This document shows positions 11,710 through 23,163 of a DNA stretch of 64,000 nucleotides, piece by piece. The first letter of the stretch is position 1; each line of letters begins with the position of its first letter. The notes below the pieces were generated by a model, which worked only from the letters and a program-made list of their open reading frames with translations, searched no databases and was not told the origin of the DNA. Source of the DNA: Ziziphus jujuba (lineage: Eukaryota > Streptophyta > Magnoliopsida > Rosales > Rhamnaceae); the NCBI RefSeq assembly GCF_031755915.1, contig NC_083384.1, positions 29,526,501 through 29,590,500 of the forward strand, given 5' to 3'. The position numbers were made by a program, and so were the translations under genes.

Positions 11710-13140
11710 TACACCCTATGTTCATATTGTTGGATCACCATCCAATGATACGGAAAGACCGAATACGTCATCCCCAAGGCATAGAAAACAAGGGGCTGCA
11801 ATAATGAAAGGCCTTAGGAAGTATTTGGTGGGAAATAAAAGCTTGGAACCTCAATATAATGAGGTTGGAGTTGCTATTAACTCTGAGGCCGTTCGACTAA
11901 ACAATTTGGAGGGCTCGTTGGCTAGGAGCACAATACCAATTAATATACCTAATTGGAGAGATGCGTCAGATAGGTTAAAAGATAACCTATGGGCATCAAT
12001 AAAGGTACGAAGTGCATTATTGTTAAATATTGTTTATTATGAATCATATTTAATTGATGAAGATTTTATAATTCCTTTTTTGCATTTGTAGCTTGTATGC
12101 ATTTTACTTGCATTTCTAACTTACCACATTTACTTGCCAATCAATGTTACTAAATATATATATATATTTTTTAATTTTGCAGCAATATACAGGTAAAGAT
12201 GATAGTTTTAGGAAGGTAACTTTAAAAGATTGTTGTGACAAATGGAGAAAATTCAAGAATTACTTATATAGATATTTTGTTCGACCATATATTGAACACC
12301 CGAAAAGTTGAAGCATCGACCCTCAATGTATGAATTCATAAGCCAAGAGGTGTGGGATGATTTTGTACAACAAAGGTTGTCGGATAAATTCGAGGTATAA
12401 TTTTATTTAATGCACGTTAATGTTGTATTAAATTGCGTTGTCATTATTTATATAAAAATTAAAATTTGTTATGGTGACTTAAATTATTTGGGTTTTCTAA
12501 TATGTATATTTATAACTTTTGTAGGCATTAAGTCAAAAATATTCGAAAAAACGGCAATTAAACAAGTATTCGCATAGGATGGGTGCAATGGGCTATGCGA
12601 GATTAGAAAGAGCCATTGTATGCAATTTATTTTTATTTACATTTAACCATATTAATTTTGTCATTGTTACTTGATCACTTGCATTATTAAAATTAATTTA
12701 TTTGTAATTTTGAAGCAACTTGAAAGAGGCACCGAAGATTATGTAGACCGAGATGACCTATGGATACGGGCACGTATGGGGAAGGACGGAAAATATGCAA
12801 AGGAAGAAACTGAACATGTAGCGGAAAAAATTGTGAGTATTGTATTTTTTATGAATGTTTGTTGCATATATTATTATTTAGTTCATTATTATATAAACTG
12901 ATATATTTAATCATTTAAACAATATATTGTAGAATGACTTAAAGAAGAAGGCAACAGAAGGAGAAATTCAGCCTTCACCTCCGGTGGATATCCTCACACA
13001 AGCTTTGGGAAAAGAGGAGTATGGAGGTAGGCTTAGGGGTCGAGGCAAAGGATACACGGTAACTAACTTTTTCCATACTCCTAAGCCGAGTTCACAAAAA
13101 AAGACCAAGTTGAAGGGAAGTGGAAACAATGTAGTCTATG
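11710..13140 (+). pseudogene. Plant transposase (Ptta/En/Spm) domain exons
   Basis: Spliced reading gives RKYLVGNKSLEPQYNEVG, IPNWRDASDRLKDNLWASIK, then QYTGKDDSFRKVTLKDCCDK and WRKFKNYLYRYFV. It continues MYEFISQEVWDDFVQQRLSD, YSKKRQLNKYSHRMGAMGYA and DYVDRDDLWIRARMGKDGKY. The W...F...RLSD, K.R...Y.HRMG and R..LW..A pattern is typical of PF03004. One base change of frame at about 12298 (before the PEKLKHRP match) disrupts the second exon. Confidence 0.8.
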
Positions 13141-13254
13141 AGATGCTGCTCAAAGGTCTGGTGGCGATCGTCAGAAATTCAAGCAGCAGCAACGCTGCCC
13201 AAGTTGATGCGCTCATATTGGCATGTGGTATTGACATTCCATCACTCACTCATC

Positions 13255-13460
13255 CAGCCGATGCTGTTGCTACTCCTGGGACCCAAGTCGATGATGTTGC
13301 TGATCAAGGGACCCCCTCAGCCCATGATGTTGATGCTCCTGGGACCCAAGTCGATGATGTTGCTGCTCATGGGACCCCCCCAGCCGATGATGTTGATGCT
13401 CCTGGGACCCATGTAGATGATGATGTTGCTGCTCATGGGACCCAATCTACATCTTGGGTT
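13255..13460 (+). repeat. In-frame minisatellite in the CACTA plus-strand gene
   Basis: A unit of about 60 bases encodes roughly DDVDAPGTQVDDVAAHGTPP. It is repeated a little over three times with small changes (DADQ, DDDV). The repeat stays in frame, so it lengthens an acidic, proline/glycine linker between the transposase and DUF8039-like domains. Confidence 0.8.
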
Positions 13461-13495
13461 GATGCTTCTCGGATCTATCCTGAGGTAATTATTTC

Positions 13496-13526
<31 letters not shown>

Positions 13527-13668
13527 TTAAGTGGGTTATTATTATCTATATAGCTCCCATGGTTGAAGAGCCCTACCTACTGCCATGAGGTCATGGGATC
13601 GAGTCTTTAAGATGAAGGAATATTGTCATGTGAACATATATTAATTTTTTTTTTTTTTAACTTTGCAG

Positions 13669-13920
13669 GGTGTAAAATGCAATCTTGCACAAGGCAATGT
13701 TGGCCATATAGTAGCACGTGGCACTATGGTACCTTCGCTGCCAACGAATATGTGCCATGGTGTGAAGCTAGGTGCAGCAAATTATAAGGTCACTATTGAT
13801 GATGTTATTGATGGATTTGCACCTTTACCTATTCTGTCATTTGACATCATACGTGTCGGTGATGCTGAAGGTGCATTTGTTGCATGGCCAAGAGATCTTG
13901 TTATCTTGCCATCTAAGGAG
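13669..13920 (+). pseudogene. DUF8039-like domain exon
   Basis: The exon, bounded by CAG| and |GTATTG, reads CNLAQGNVGHIVARGTMVPS, MCHGVKLGAANYKVTIDDVI, and AEGAFVAWPRDLVILPSKE. The pattern C.L...N..VA.G.......HG..L......V..D and a final W P..L matches the domain often found just before Ulp1 domains in plant transposon proteins. Its function is unknown. Confidence 0.65.
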
Positions 13921-14045
13921 GTATTGTTCGATGCAGCTATATATATTAATGAAGTTTAAAATAATTTCATTTTTGTATATAATAATGAAGTTTAAAATAA
14001 TTTCATTTTTTTTCTACTTTAAATGTTGTTTGTTGATATTTGTAG

Positions 14046-15270
14046 GGAAGCTTGAATAGGTCAAATGTTGAGAATGATCAAGATGATAATGTTGATCCCT
14101 TAGTCGTTACCCCAACGATCCGAGAGTTGCTACGTCGGATCAAGGACATCGATAGCGATCATTTATGGTTTTTTAATATGAAAAAGAAGATCTTTGGGGA
14201 AGAACAACAGTTTGGCATAGCGAGGAGTGATATAAATGATTTTTGTTAAATGCAAGAATTATCTTCTGAATGCATCTTGTTCTACATAAGGTAAACTAAA
14301 TTTCGATGTCTTTATAACTAATTCATCAATTTAATTAATTATACACTATAATTACTTGTAATCGGATTATGTAGGCATTTATGTGAGGGATTGACGGGCT
14401 CCTTCGAAGGGAATTATTGCTTTGTTCATCCGGATATTATTGCTTCGGTTGGTCATCCAAACCCTCATGAACGGATGATAAATATGTTGAGTAGATGGCA
14501 AGATGTAAGAAATAATCAACTATGCTTCTTTCCCTACTGTGCAAGGTAATATTGTGTTAGTTTGAATTGAATTATGTTGTGAAAATATTAATTTCGAAAC
14601 ACATCATATTAACTAAAATATTTATTGGTGTTTTTAGGAATCATTGGATGCTACATGTTGTTAATTTATACAAAGCAGTAGCATGGTTTTTTGATTCTTT
14701 GAAGACTCATTAATAACTTTAATTTTTTTAATTAATTGTTCTTATATTGGATTTGTACTTTTAAAGCTACAATATAATCTTATACAATATTTATATTTCT
14801 ATATAGTTCCTTCGTTGCATGGGATCAAGGAAAGACATCTGAAAAGAAACTTCGATGGCAAAATACTAAGGTAATTATTATATATAAACTTAGCATTATT
14901 AGTTGTTAGTTAATTTAAATAGTTGTATATATTCATATCTAATATTACACATAATTTACTGTTTGCAAATTTAGACATCGATGCAGCCCGGGAGTGCGGA
15001 ATGCGGTTACTATATTATGATGATAATGCGAGATATCATTAGGCGCAAAGTTCCTCCCCGGGACTTAAGAGCAATGGTAAATTATTATTAATTTAATGAT
15101 TCATCGTATTTGTATTATGTAATAATTAATATTTATGATTATTTGTATATGTATGAACATAAGTTTCTCATGTTCAGTACGAAGGTGTCACTTGGTTACA
15201 AGCTGAAAATGTCAACGAATTTAGAGATGAATGGGCAATAGCGATGATCATAAGTATCTCAAACCAATGA
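14046..15270 (+). pseudogene. Ulp1-like (C48) cysteine protease domain
   Basis: Catalytic landmarks are readable: His in RNHWMLHV (codon 14642-14644), Asp in WFFDSLK (codon 14693-14695), and Cys in QPGSAECGYYIM (codon 15002-15004) with the oxyanion Gln just before it. Upstream, ELSSECILFYIR fits the usual start. The stop TAA near 14247 falls just ahead of it in the same frame. Ulp1 proteins cleave SUMO or related modifiers. Why transposons carry them is not settled. Confidence 0.8.
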
Positions 15271-15459
15271 ATATCTATGCATGGTAGTGAAATAGCTAGC
15301 TTCTGTTAATAGCTTTTGTTTGTACATATAAAATATTGTAGACCAATTTGTGAAAATCGCTCATAAGGTAATATTTGTTTTGCATGAACTTTGGTTTTAA
15401 ACATACCAATTTTACAAAAATTCAAACAATATTAAAAATAATTAAAATAAACGGTGACC

Positions 15460-17965
15460 AGGCGACGCACAATATGCTTGAGAGTTGCCTAATACAAATA
15501 ATGCAAAAAAAAAAAAAAGAAAAATCATCACAGTTATGTGCTTAAATATTTTAACTGGTTATTTGAAGTTGAAAATAAAACAAATTGATTTATATTTTTA
15601 CAAAACCCAAAAAAAAAAAAATAAAAGGTGAACAGGTAATGCACAATAAGCTTTAGCATCGCCTGATACAAATAATGCAAAAAACAAAAACAAAAACCAT
15701 CACAGTTATGTGCTTCAATATTTTAACAGATTATTTGATGCCAAAAGTAAAACAGATTGATTAATATTTTTACAAAACCAAAAAAAAAGAAAAAAATACA
15801 ATAAAAGGTGAACAGGCGACACACAAAATGCTTGAGGGTCGCCTGATACAAATAATAATAAAAACAAAAAACAAAAACCATCACAGTTATGAGGTTAAAT
15901 ATTTTAACTTGTTATTTGAAGTTGAAAGTAAAATAGATTGACTAATATTTTTAGAAAACAAAAAAAATAAAAGGGTAACAGGCGACGCATAATACGACTA
16001 TTCGTCACCTAATACAAATAATGCAAAGAAAAAAAAAAACAAGAACAATTATACTTCTTAAATATTTTAACTGGTTATGTGAAGTTGAAAGTAAAACAGA
16101 TTGATTAATATTTCTAAAAGCCAAACAAATAAAATTAAATTATAACAGGTGACGCACAACCATATTGTGTGTCGCCTTATACAACCAAAAAAAAAAAAAA
16201 CCAACACAGTTATACTTGTTATTTAAAGTTGAAAGGAAATAAGATTGATTAATATTTTATAAAAAAGAAACATAACTAAATTTTTAGTGAACAGGCGACG
16301 TACAATATGCATTTGTGTCGCCTGATAAACATATTTTTGAAAAAAAAAACAAAAACAAGCTTTGTGAAGCTGCTTCAATATTTTCTCTTTTTATTTAAAG
16401 TTGAAAGAAAATTAATTGATTAATATTTACAAAATATATATATATATATATGTTAATAGGCGACTCATAGAGATGTTTATGCGTCGCCTTATATCAATAA
16501 TATGCTAACCAAAAAAATAACAATTCAGCTCTGTTATTTTTTCAAAATATTTTTACTGGTTTTTAAAGTTGAAAGAAAAATCAAATTGATTAATATTTTA
16601 TGAAAAAGAAAAATAAATAAATATAAGGGCATCAGGTGACACAAAATATATCTATGTGTCGCCTGATACAAATATTTTTTGTAAAAAAAAAAAAGCTCTG
16701 TGTTGCTACTTAAATATTTTCACTTGTTATTTAAAATTGAAAGAAAATCAACTGTTTAATATTTACAAAAAACCAAAAAAAAAAAATTAATAAATTAACA
16801 GGCCACGCATAATGTTGATTATGCGCGCCTGATATCAATAATGTGCATTGTAAAAAAATAGAAATCCAGCACTGTTATTTTTCTTAAATATTTTCACTGG
16901 TTTTTAAAGTTGAAAGAAAATCAGATTGATTAATATTTTATGAAAAAGAAAAATAAATAAATATAAGGAATAAGGTGATGCAAAATATACCTATGCGTCG
17001 CCTGATACAAATATTTTTTGGAAAAAAAAAAAAAAAAGCTCTGTGATGCTGATTAAATATTTTCACTTGTTATTTAAAGTTGAGAGAAAATTAACTGCTT
17101 AATATTTACAAAAAACCAAAAAAAATAAAAAATAAATTAACAGTCTATGTATAATGTTGATTATGCGTTGCCTGTTATCTATAATGTGTGTTGTAAAAAA
17201 AAACAAATCCAGCACTGTTATTTTTCTTAAATATTTTCACTGGTTTTAAAAGTTGAAAGAAAATCAAATTGATTAATATTTTATGAAAAAAGAAAATAAA
17301 TAAATATAAGGGAATAAGACGACGCAAAATATACCTATGAGTCACCTAATACAAATATTTTTTGGAAAAAACAAAAAAAAAAAAGTTCTGTGATGCTGCT
17401 TAAATATTTTCACTTGTTATTTAACGTTGAAAGAAAATCAACTGCTTAATATTTACAAAAAACCAAAAAAATAATAATAATAAATTAATAGGCGATGCAT
17501 AATGTTGATTATGCGTCGCCTGATATCAACAATGTGTGTTCCAAAAAAATAAAAATCCAACGCTGTTATTTTTCTTAATTATTTTCACTGGTTTTTAAAG
17601 TTGAAAGAAAATTAGATTGATTAATATTTTATGAAAAAGGAAAATAAATAAATATAAGGGCATCAGGTGACGCACAATATGCCTATGCGTCGCTGATGTA
17701 TATATTTTTGTACAAAAAAAAAATTATCTCTGTGATACTGCTTAAATATTTTCACTTGTTATTTAAAGTTGAAAGAAAATCAACTGATTAATATTTACAA
17801 AAAAACCCCAAAAAAAATTAATAAGTTAATAGGCGACGCATAGAGTTTGTTATGCATTGCCGGATATCAATAATGTGGAACGAACAAAAAATTAAAATCC
17901 AGCTCTGTTATTTTTCTTAAATATTTTTACCTATTTTAAAGTTGAAAAAAAATCAGATTGATTAA
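15460..17965 (-). repeat. Right palindrome-cored tandem array inside CACTA
   Basis: About fifteen units spaced 145-185 bases apart have cores near 15472, 15632, 15814, 15980, 16149, 16292, 16457, 16632, 16799, 16973, 17139, 17308, 17480, 17664 and 17829. The text between cores is the reverse complement of the left array: left units contain AATCAATCTGATTTTCTTTC and GTGAAAATATTTAA, right units carry GAAAATCAGATTGATTAATA and TTAAATATTTTCACTGG. Two unit types alternate here as well. This is the right partner of an inverted pair of arrays. Confidence 0.85.
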
Positions 17966-17989
17966 CATTTTTCTTTAGTGTAGCATTTA

Positions 17990-18247
17990 AACAATACAAT
18001 TCATATAAAATATACGCATTCTATTAAAGGCGACTCTGTTGGGCTGAATATTCAGCGACTCTTAACGGATGCGTCGTGTGTTGTTGTTTCTAGCGATTTC
18101 TTGACATCGACATTTTTCGTATGTGTCATCTATTTATTGAATTTTTACTAACGCATTAACCTCAGAGTCGCGGTTTTGTTTTTTTAGACGCATTTATTTC
18201 ATAGCGTCGCTAAGAGTGTGTCGCTAGATCTTACTTTTCGCGTAGTG
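17990..18247 (-). repeat. Right subterminal motifs and terminal inverted repeat
   Basis: GCGTCGC, GTCGCTAGA, AGCGACTC and related copies crowd the last 250 bases, ending in TTTTCGCGTAGTG. Read on the minus strand this starts CACTACGCGAAAA and then gives AGCGACAC motifs, mirroring the left end. Confidence 0.8.
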
Positions 18248-18250
18248 ATT

Positions 18251-18612
18251 TTAAAGAGATGAACGAAACTAAACCAAGCTTATACAACCTTTAGGATTTA
18301 TCTTTTCCAAATTAGGAGCCCATGTCAAATTTGGTACTTGAGTAAGGAACTTGGAAAAACTAAGATCCATCCTTCTTAACACTGGAAGATACTATCAAAC
18401 AAGGGAGAAAAGGGGTTAATTATTACTTCATATATGCATGCACTTTAACATGTAATTCAATATAACTAAATTAAGCATACCACAACTTTATGCGTATTCC
18501 AAAGCTTTTCAACATGGCTGCCACGAAGTAGAAGTCCAACAAGATTCTCAGGATTAAATTGTGATGGCAATGATTTCGAAGGGTATGACTCCCATTGGCT
18601 GAAGCTAGGTTG
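18251..18612 (-). pseudogene. TNL-A exon 3 end and start of LRR exon
   Basis: Two exon pieces match TNL-C. At 18481-18612 the minus strand reads YPSKSLPSQFNPENLVGLLL, RGSHVEKLWN, followed by the conserved donor GTATGC. At 18251-18395 it reads LRRMDLSFSKFLTQVPNLTW and APNLEKINPKGCISLV, then a stop TAG and the CACTA junction. The upstream edge, near 18612, ends in Copia-derived sequence. About 75 bases of exon 3 found in TNL-B and C are missing between this piece and 23164. Confidence 0.8.
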
Positions 18613-18640
18613 ATTGTAGTGTACCCAAGCAAACTTGACC

Positions 18641-19503
18641 ATGTCCACTAAGTTTGAGGTGGAGAAATTCACGAGCTCAAATACTTTTGGCCTTTGGAAG
18701 ATGAAAATGAAGGCGGTATTATTAAAGGAAGGATTAGATGTGGCTTTAGAAGGTGAGGAACATTTACTGGAAACAATGGATGTTAGAAAGAGGAGGGAAT
18801 TATTGAAAAAGGCATATAGTTCAATAATTCTTGGTCTTGGAGACAAGGTGTTGAGAGAGGTGTCAAAGGAAACAACGGCGACTGATGTTTGGAGAGTTTT
18901 GGAAGAGAGGTACATGGCTAAATCACTACCGAACCACATCAATTTGAAGCAATGGCTATATGGCTTCAAAATGAAAAAGGAAAGGTCTTTGAGTGATAAT
19001 CTTGATGACTTCACTAAGTCGATTCAAGATATGAAGAGTATGCAAATCTCAATTAAGGGTGAGGACCAAGCAGTGATTTTGCTTAATTCTTTGCCTCGAG
19101 GAAACAAGCACTTTCTGGATACTCTCAAGTATGGAAGACAAACCTTGGATGTGAAGGAAGTTATAGCAGCGATAGTTGCTAAGGATGCGGAGAAGAGCTT
19201 AAGTGGCAAGAGTAATGATAAGTTGGGACTCACGATGAGAGGTAGAACCTCGGATCGGCCTAGTGGTAGAAATTGGCAAGGTAAAAGATCAAAATCAAGG
19301 GACAAAATGAGATGTTTCCATTGTAATCAACTGGGGCATTTCAAGAAGGATTGTCCAGAGAGGCTTGGAAAGGGGAAGGAGAAGCAATCTGATGGAGATG
19401 CAAGTGTTGCCTCAGAAGGTTATGAAAGCTCCGAAGTATTGCTTGTAACCGATGGAGACAATGGCATTGAGTGGATACTTGACTCGAATGTACTTTCCAT
19501 ATG
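18641..19503 (+). pseudogene. Copia gag with zinc knuckle
   Basis: From ATG the product reads MSTKFEVEKFTSSNTFGLWK, then the UBN2-type gag body and the CCHC knuckle CFHCNQLGHFKKDC (around 19315). The ORF ends right after WILDS, at the start of the protease. One base is missing near 19488, so the active-site region (normally D-S/T-G-C) is put out of frame. The next stretch continues in another frame with FHMSPMRSYF. Confidence 0.85.
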
Positions 19504-22500
19504 AGTCCAATGAGGAGTTATTTTGATACATTTGAGGAACTAGATGGAGGACATGTTCGAATGGGGAACAATATGGTTTGCAATGTTGAGGGGATTGGTA
19601 CGATAAAGTTGAAGCTTCATGATGGAGTTGTGAGAACTTTGTCGGATGTGCGGTATATTCCCGGGTTGAAGAGGAATTTGATTTCTCTTGGTACATTGGA
19701 TGAGCATGAATAAAGTTATAAGGCTTATAAAGGCATTTTGAAGGTTTTAAAGGGTTCAATGGTAGCGATGAAGGCTTCTAAGAAGAATGGCTTGTATGTG
19801 CTAGATGGAAGTGTGGTTCAAGGTGAAGCTTTGATCTTGGTAAATGAGAATGTGAGCGACACCACACTTTGGCATAGAAGGCTAGGCCATATTAGCAAGA
19901 AAGGGCTAATTAAGCTTAGTAAACAAGGGCTTTTGTGTGGGCACAAGGCGGAGAAACTTGACTTTTGTGAGCATTGTATCTATGACAAGCAAGCTAGGGT
20001 GAAGTTCAACATCGTGGTGCATCGAACTAAGGGGATCTTGGATTATGTTCATTCTGATGTATGGGGTCCCCATAAGAATGAATTCAATGGGTGGTTGTAG
20101 GTACTTCATGACCCTCATTGATGATATTCAAGGAGAGTATGGGTTTACATATTGAAAACCAAGTATGATGCTTTCATTAAGTTCAAGGAATGGAAGGTTA
20201 TGGTTGAGAACCAAACCAGAAAGAAGATGAAGATGCTCCGAACGGATAACGGGCTCAAGTATTGCAATAAGGAGTTCAATTCCTATTACAATGAGCATGG
20301 AATTGTGAGACATAGGACCGTGCGGATGACTCCTCAACAAAATGGTCTTGCTGAACGTATGAATAGGACCATTTTGGAAATAGTGAGAAGTATGCTTTCC
20401 AATGCTAAGCTACGTACAAGTTTTTGGGTGGAGGTGGTGAAGTGCTATTGAGTTCAAGACTCCAATGGAAAAGTGGTCCAAGCACGCACCGGATTTAAGT
20501 AATCTCAAGGTCTTTGGTTGCACTTCGTATGTTCATGTAAACGAAGGCAAGTTACATCCAAGATCTATGAAATGCATTTTCTTAGGGTACCTGGAGGGTT
20601 TCAAAGGCTATAGACTTTGGAATCTAGATACAAGGAAGTGTGTGATTAGTAAGGATGTGGTGTTCAAGGAGAGTGAGATGCTTGGGTTGGCGAAGGATAG
20701 AGAATCTTCGAGTGGAGATGAAGTTGTCAAGGAGACATTTGATCTTGGGATTGAGGAGAATCCAAGGAAAAAAGTGACTCATGAGGAGCACCGTGATACA
20801 CAAATGGCTCAAGAACAAGTTGATGAGGTAGTTGATTGTACCGATGAGGAGGTGGTTGATGTTGATAATCTCCATGATTATAACTTTGCTCGTGATAGAG
20901 AACGGAGACAATCCAAGGCACCGGTGAGATATGGTTTTGCAGATTGTACTGTATATGCTCTCGAAGTTGCAGAAGAAATGGACTCAGACCCTAACACTTT
21001 TAAGGAAGCTTTAGCTTCAAAAGATTCGATAGAGTGGAAGGCGGCCATGGATGAGGAGATGGATTCCTTGCATAGGAATCAAACTTGGAAGTTAGTAGAT
21101 AAGCCTAAAGGTGGAAGGATTATAGGTTGCAAGTGGGTTTTCAAAAAGAAAGAAGGTGTACCCGAAGTTGAGGCACCAAGGTTCAAAGCTCAATTGGTTG
21201 AAAAGGGTTATACTCAAAAGGAGGGAGTGGATTTCAATGAAATATTCTCTTCGGTGGTGTGACACACTTCTATTCGGATCTTGTTATCACTTGTGGTTCA
21301 TAAGGGTCTTGAGTTGCATCAATTGGACATCAAGATGGCATTCTTGCATGGAGACCTCGAGGAATAGATTTACATGGCTCAACGCGAAGGATATGCAAAG
21401 GGTGCCAAGGTATGCTTGCTTCAAAAATCCCTTTATGGCTTGAGACAATCTCCTAGGCAATGGTATAAGAAATTCGACATGTTTATGCTTGGTATTGGCT
21501 TTAAGAGGAGCACGTTTGATCTTTGTGTGTATTACAAAAAGTTTTCGAATGGGGAGTTCATTTATCTCTTGCTGTATGTTGATGATATGTTGATTGCGTG
21601 CAAACATATGGATGAGATTGATAATTTGAAGAAGTTGATGAGTTTTAAGTTTTAGAAGAAAGACCTTAGAGAAGCCAAGAAAATTTTAGGGATCGATATA
21701 TTTCGGGATAAGGAGAATAGGGAGATATTTGTCTCTCAAAGGAAGTATATTGAGAAGGTCTTGGAAAGGTTCAACATGGGCAGTGCAAATTCCGTGATCA
21801 TGCCTTTAGCACCTCACTTCAAATTGTCATCCAGGCAATGCCCGAAAAGTGAACAAGAGAGGGAGAGCATGGCTAAGATGCCATATGCAAGTGTCGTAGA
21901 TTGCATAATGTATTTGATTGTGTGTACTAGACCGGACATCGCTCATGCGGTTAATGTGGTAAGTAGATTTATGATTAATTCGGGAAAATCACATTGGGAG
22001 GCTTTGCAATGGATTCTAAGGTATTTAAAGGGACCCATGGATGTTGGCTTATTGTATCGGAAAGAGAACAATGGTAATGGTGATTGTATTGTCGGATATT
22101 ATGATGTGGATCTTGGTGGTGATCGACACAAGAGAAAGTCCTTGACGGGTTATATATTTTCTGCTTGGGGTAATACAATTAGTTGGAGAGCATCGTTACA
22201 ACCGGTGGTTGCACTCTCAAGTATCAAAGCCGAATATATGGCAGCCACGTAAGCAATAAGGGAGGCATTATGGTTAAAATGGTTGGTAAATGAACTTGGT
22301 GCTCCCCAAAAACAAGTTATTGTGCATTGTGAGAACCAAAGTGCAATCTTCTTAGCAAAGAATTAAGCCTTCTCGGACCATACAAAGCATATCGAGAAGA
22401 AGTACCACTTTGTTTGAGAATTGATCGACAAAGGTGAAGTGGATTTGGTGAAGATTGCGGGTGAAAAGAATCCGGCGGATATGTTAACTAAGGTAGTGCC

Positions 22501-22552
22501 AACGAAGAAGGTTAGGCTCTATGTGAGTCTAAGCAATGTGAAAAGCACGTGA
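19495..22552 (+). pseudogene. Copia pol: protease, integrase, RT, RNase H
   Basis: The integrase zinc finger (WHRRLGHISKKGL, CEHCIYDK) and catalytic core (DYVHSDVWGP, RTDNGLKY, NEHGIVRHRTVRMTPQQNGL) are followed by RT (WKAAMDEEMDSL, WVFKKKEG, SLYGLRQSPRQWYKKFD and the YVDD box at about 21578) and RNase H (GGDRHKRKSLTGYIF, SIKAEYMAAT). Breaks include TAA at about 19711, frameshifts near 20095, 20155, 20450 and 21262, and stops near 21365, 21653, 22250 and 22363. No functional polyprotein is possible. Confidence 0.85.
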
Positions 22553-22631
22553 TGAGGATGACTGTGCAAGCAAAGAGTGATGAGAAGTGATTTGGAGAGT
22601 TTGTGAATTTAGAGTCAAGGTGAAGAAATGT

Positions 22632-23163
22632 TGTTTTTTGTGACTCTAAATTAATGGTGAGCATGAGGAGTTGATGGGATGATGTTTGGTGATGAAGTGA
22701 AAAGGAAGAAAGCAAGAGGAAAAAAAAAAAAAAACCAAAATTATGATTTTGGCCTCTTTAATGATATGTTAGCCTAGGAATTCATGCACAATAGTAAAAA
22801 GAGTGTTTTCTACTGGTTTTAGAGAGAGAAACAGTGGGTTCTTCAAAATCCCATCAATGGTACCATGCTCTTGGTGATTAAGCTTGTAATCTCTTCAAGT
22901 TAATGAGAATCATCATCTCCTTGCTTGCCCATGGATGTAGATCAATTTGATCAAACCACGTAAAAACTTTTGTGTGTTTTTCTCTCTCTCTCTCTCTCTC
23001 CTTTTATATTTATGTGCTTGTCTTTCTCTCTCTAAAATTTTCATATGGGTTTGTTCTGAGATCTTCTATTTCATCTATATTTGCTTGTTTGTGGACTTTT
23101 TGTGGGTTGTGTGCTACTTGTGGATATATATATTGCTTGCTATATACAGGTTAAATCTCTACA
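22632..23163 (+). repeat. 3' LTR of the Copia element
   Basis: The start is placed after a purine tract AAGGTGAAGAAATG, giving TGTTTTTTGTGACTC. The end CTCTACA lies directly against TNL exon 3 at 23164. There is a CT-rich run at 22980-23000 and again near 23030, as is common in such LTRs. No second copy remains in the window, so the boundaries rest on TG/CA ends and the TNL junction. Confidence 0.65.

Larger units (their letters stand above)
11710..15270 (+). pseudogene. CACTA second gene: Ptta/En/Spm transposase, DUF8039-like and Ulp1-like protease
   Basis: The exons I can place by frame and GT/AG sites are about 11710-12004, 12183-12394, 12525-12617, 12716-12832, 12933-13484, 13669-13920, 14046-14290, 14375-14545, 14638-14703, 14807-14870, 14975-15076 and 15178-15270. 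The product has a plant transposase (Ptta/En/Spm, PF03004 type) domain, a repeat linker, a DUF8039-like domain and a C-terminal C48 cysteine protease. Lesions are a frameshift near 12298 and an in-frame TAA near 14247. After 14703 no donor is seen. In related elements this ORF corresponds to the TNPA-like partner of TNP2. The exact start is unknown. A SUMO-protease activity is inferred from the fold only. Confidence 0.8.
2270..18247. mobile_element. CACTA (En/Spm) DNA transposon, about 16 kb
   Basis: The right end reads CACTACGCGAAAA on the minus strand at 18247. The left end reads TACTACTAGAATC at 2270, that is CACTAC with the first base changed. A 3-bp target duplication ATT flanks it (2267-2269 and 18248-18250). 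Removing the element and one ATT rejoins the TNL-A LRR exon in register with TNL-C. Inside are a TNP2-type transposase on the minus strand, a second gene on the plus strand, subterminal clusters of TAGCGAC motifs and two long tandem arrays. Both genes carry stops or frameshifts, and the left TIR is altered. This copy is probably not autonomous today. Confidence 0.92.
18613..23163 (+). mobile_element. Ty1/Copia retrotransposon lacking its 5' LTR
   Basis: Gag, protease, integrase, reverse transcriptase and RNase H run on the plus strand, followed by a 3' LTR. No 5' LTR or primer-binding site precedes gag, and only about 28 bases separate the TNL exon from the gag ATG. The missing piece and about 75 bases of TNL exon suggest a deletion that removed the 5' LTR together with adjacent host DNA. 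The coding region has several stops and frameshifts. The left boundary is accurate to perhaps 20 bases. Confidence 0.85.

Noticed and set aside
19412..21607. Minus-strand ORFs across the Copia pol gene
   Set aside because: Antisense shadows of recognisable integrase and RT frames on the plus strand.
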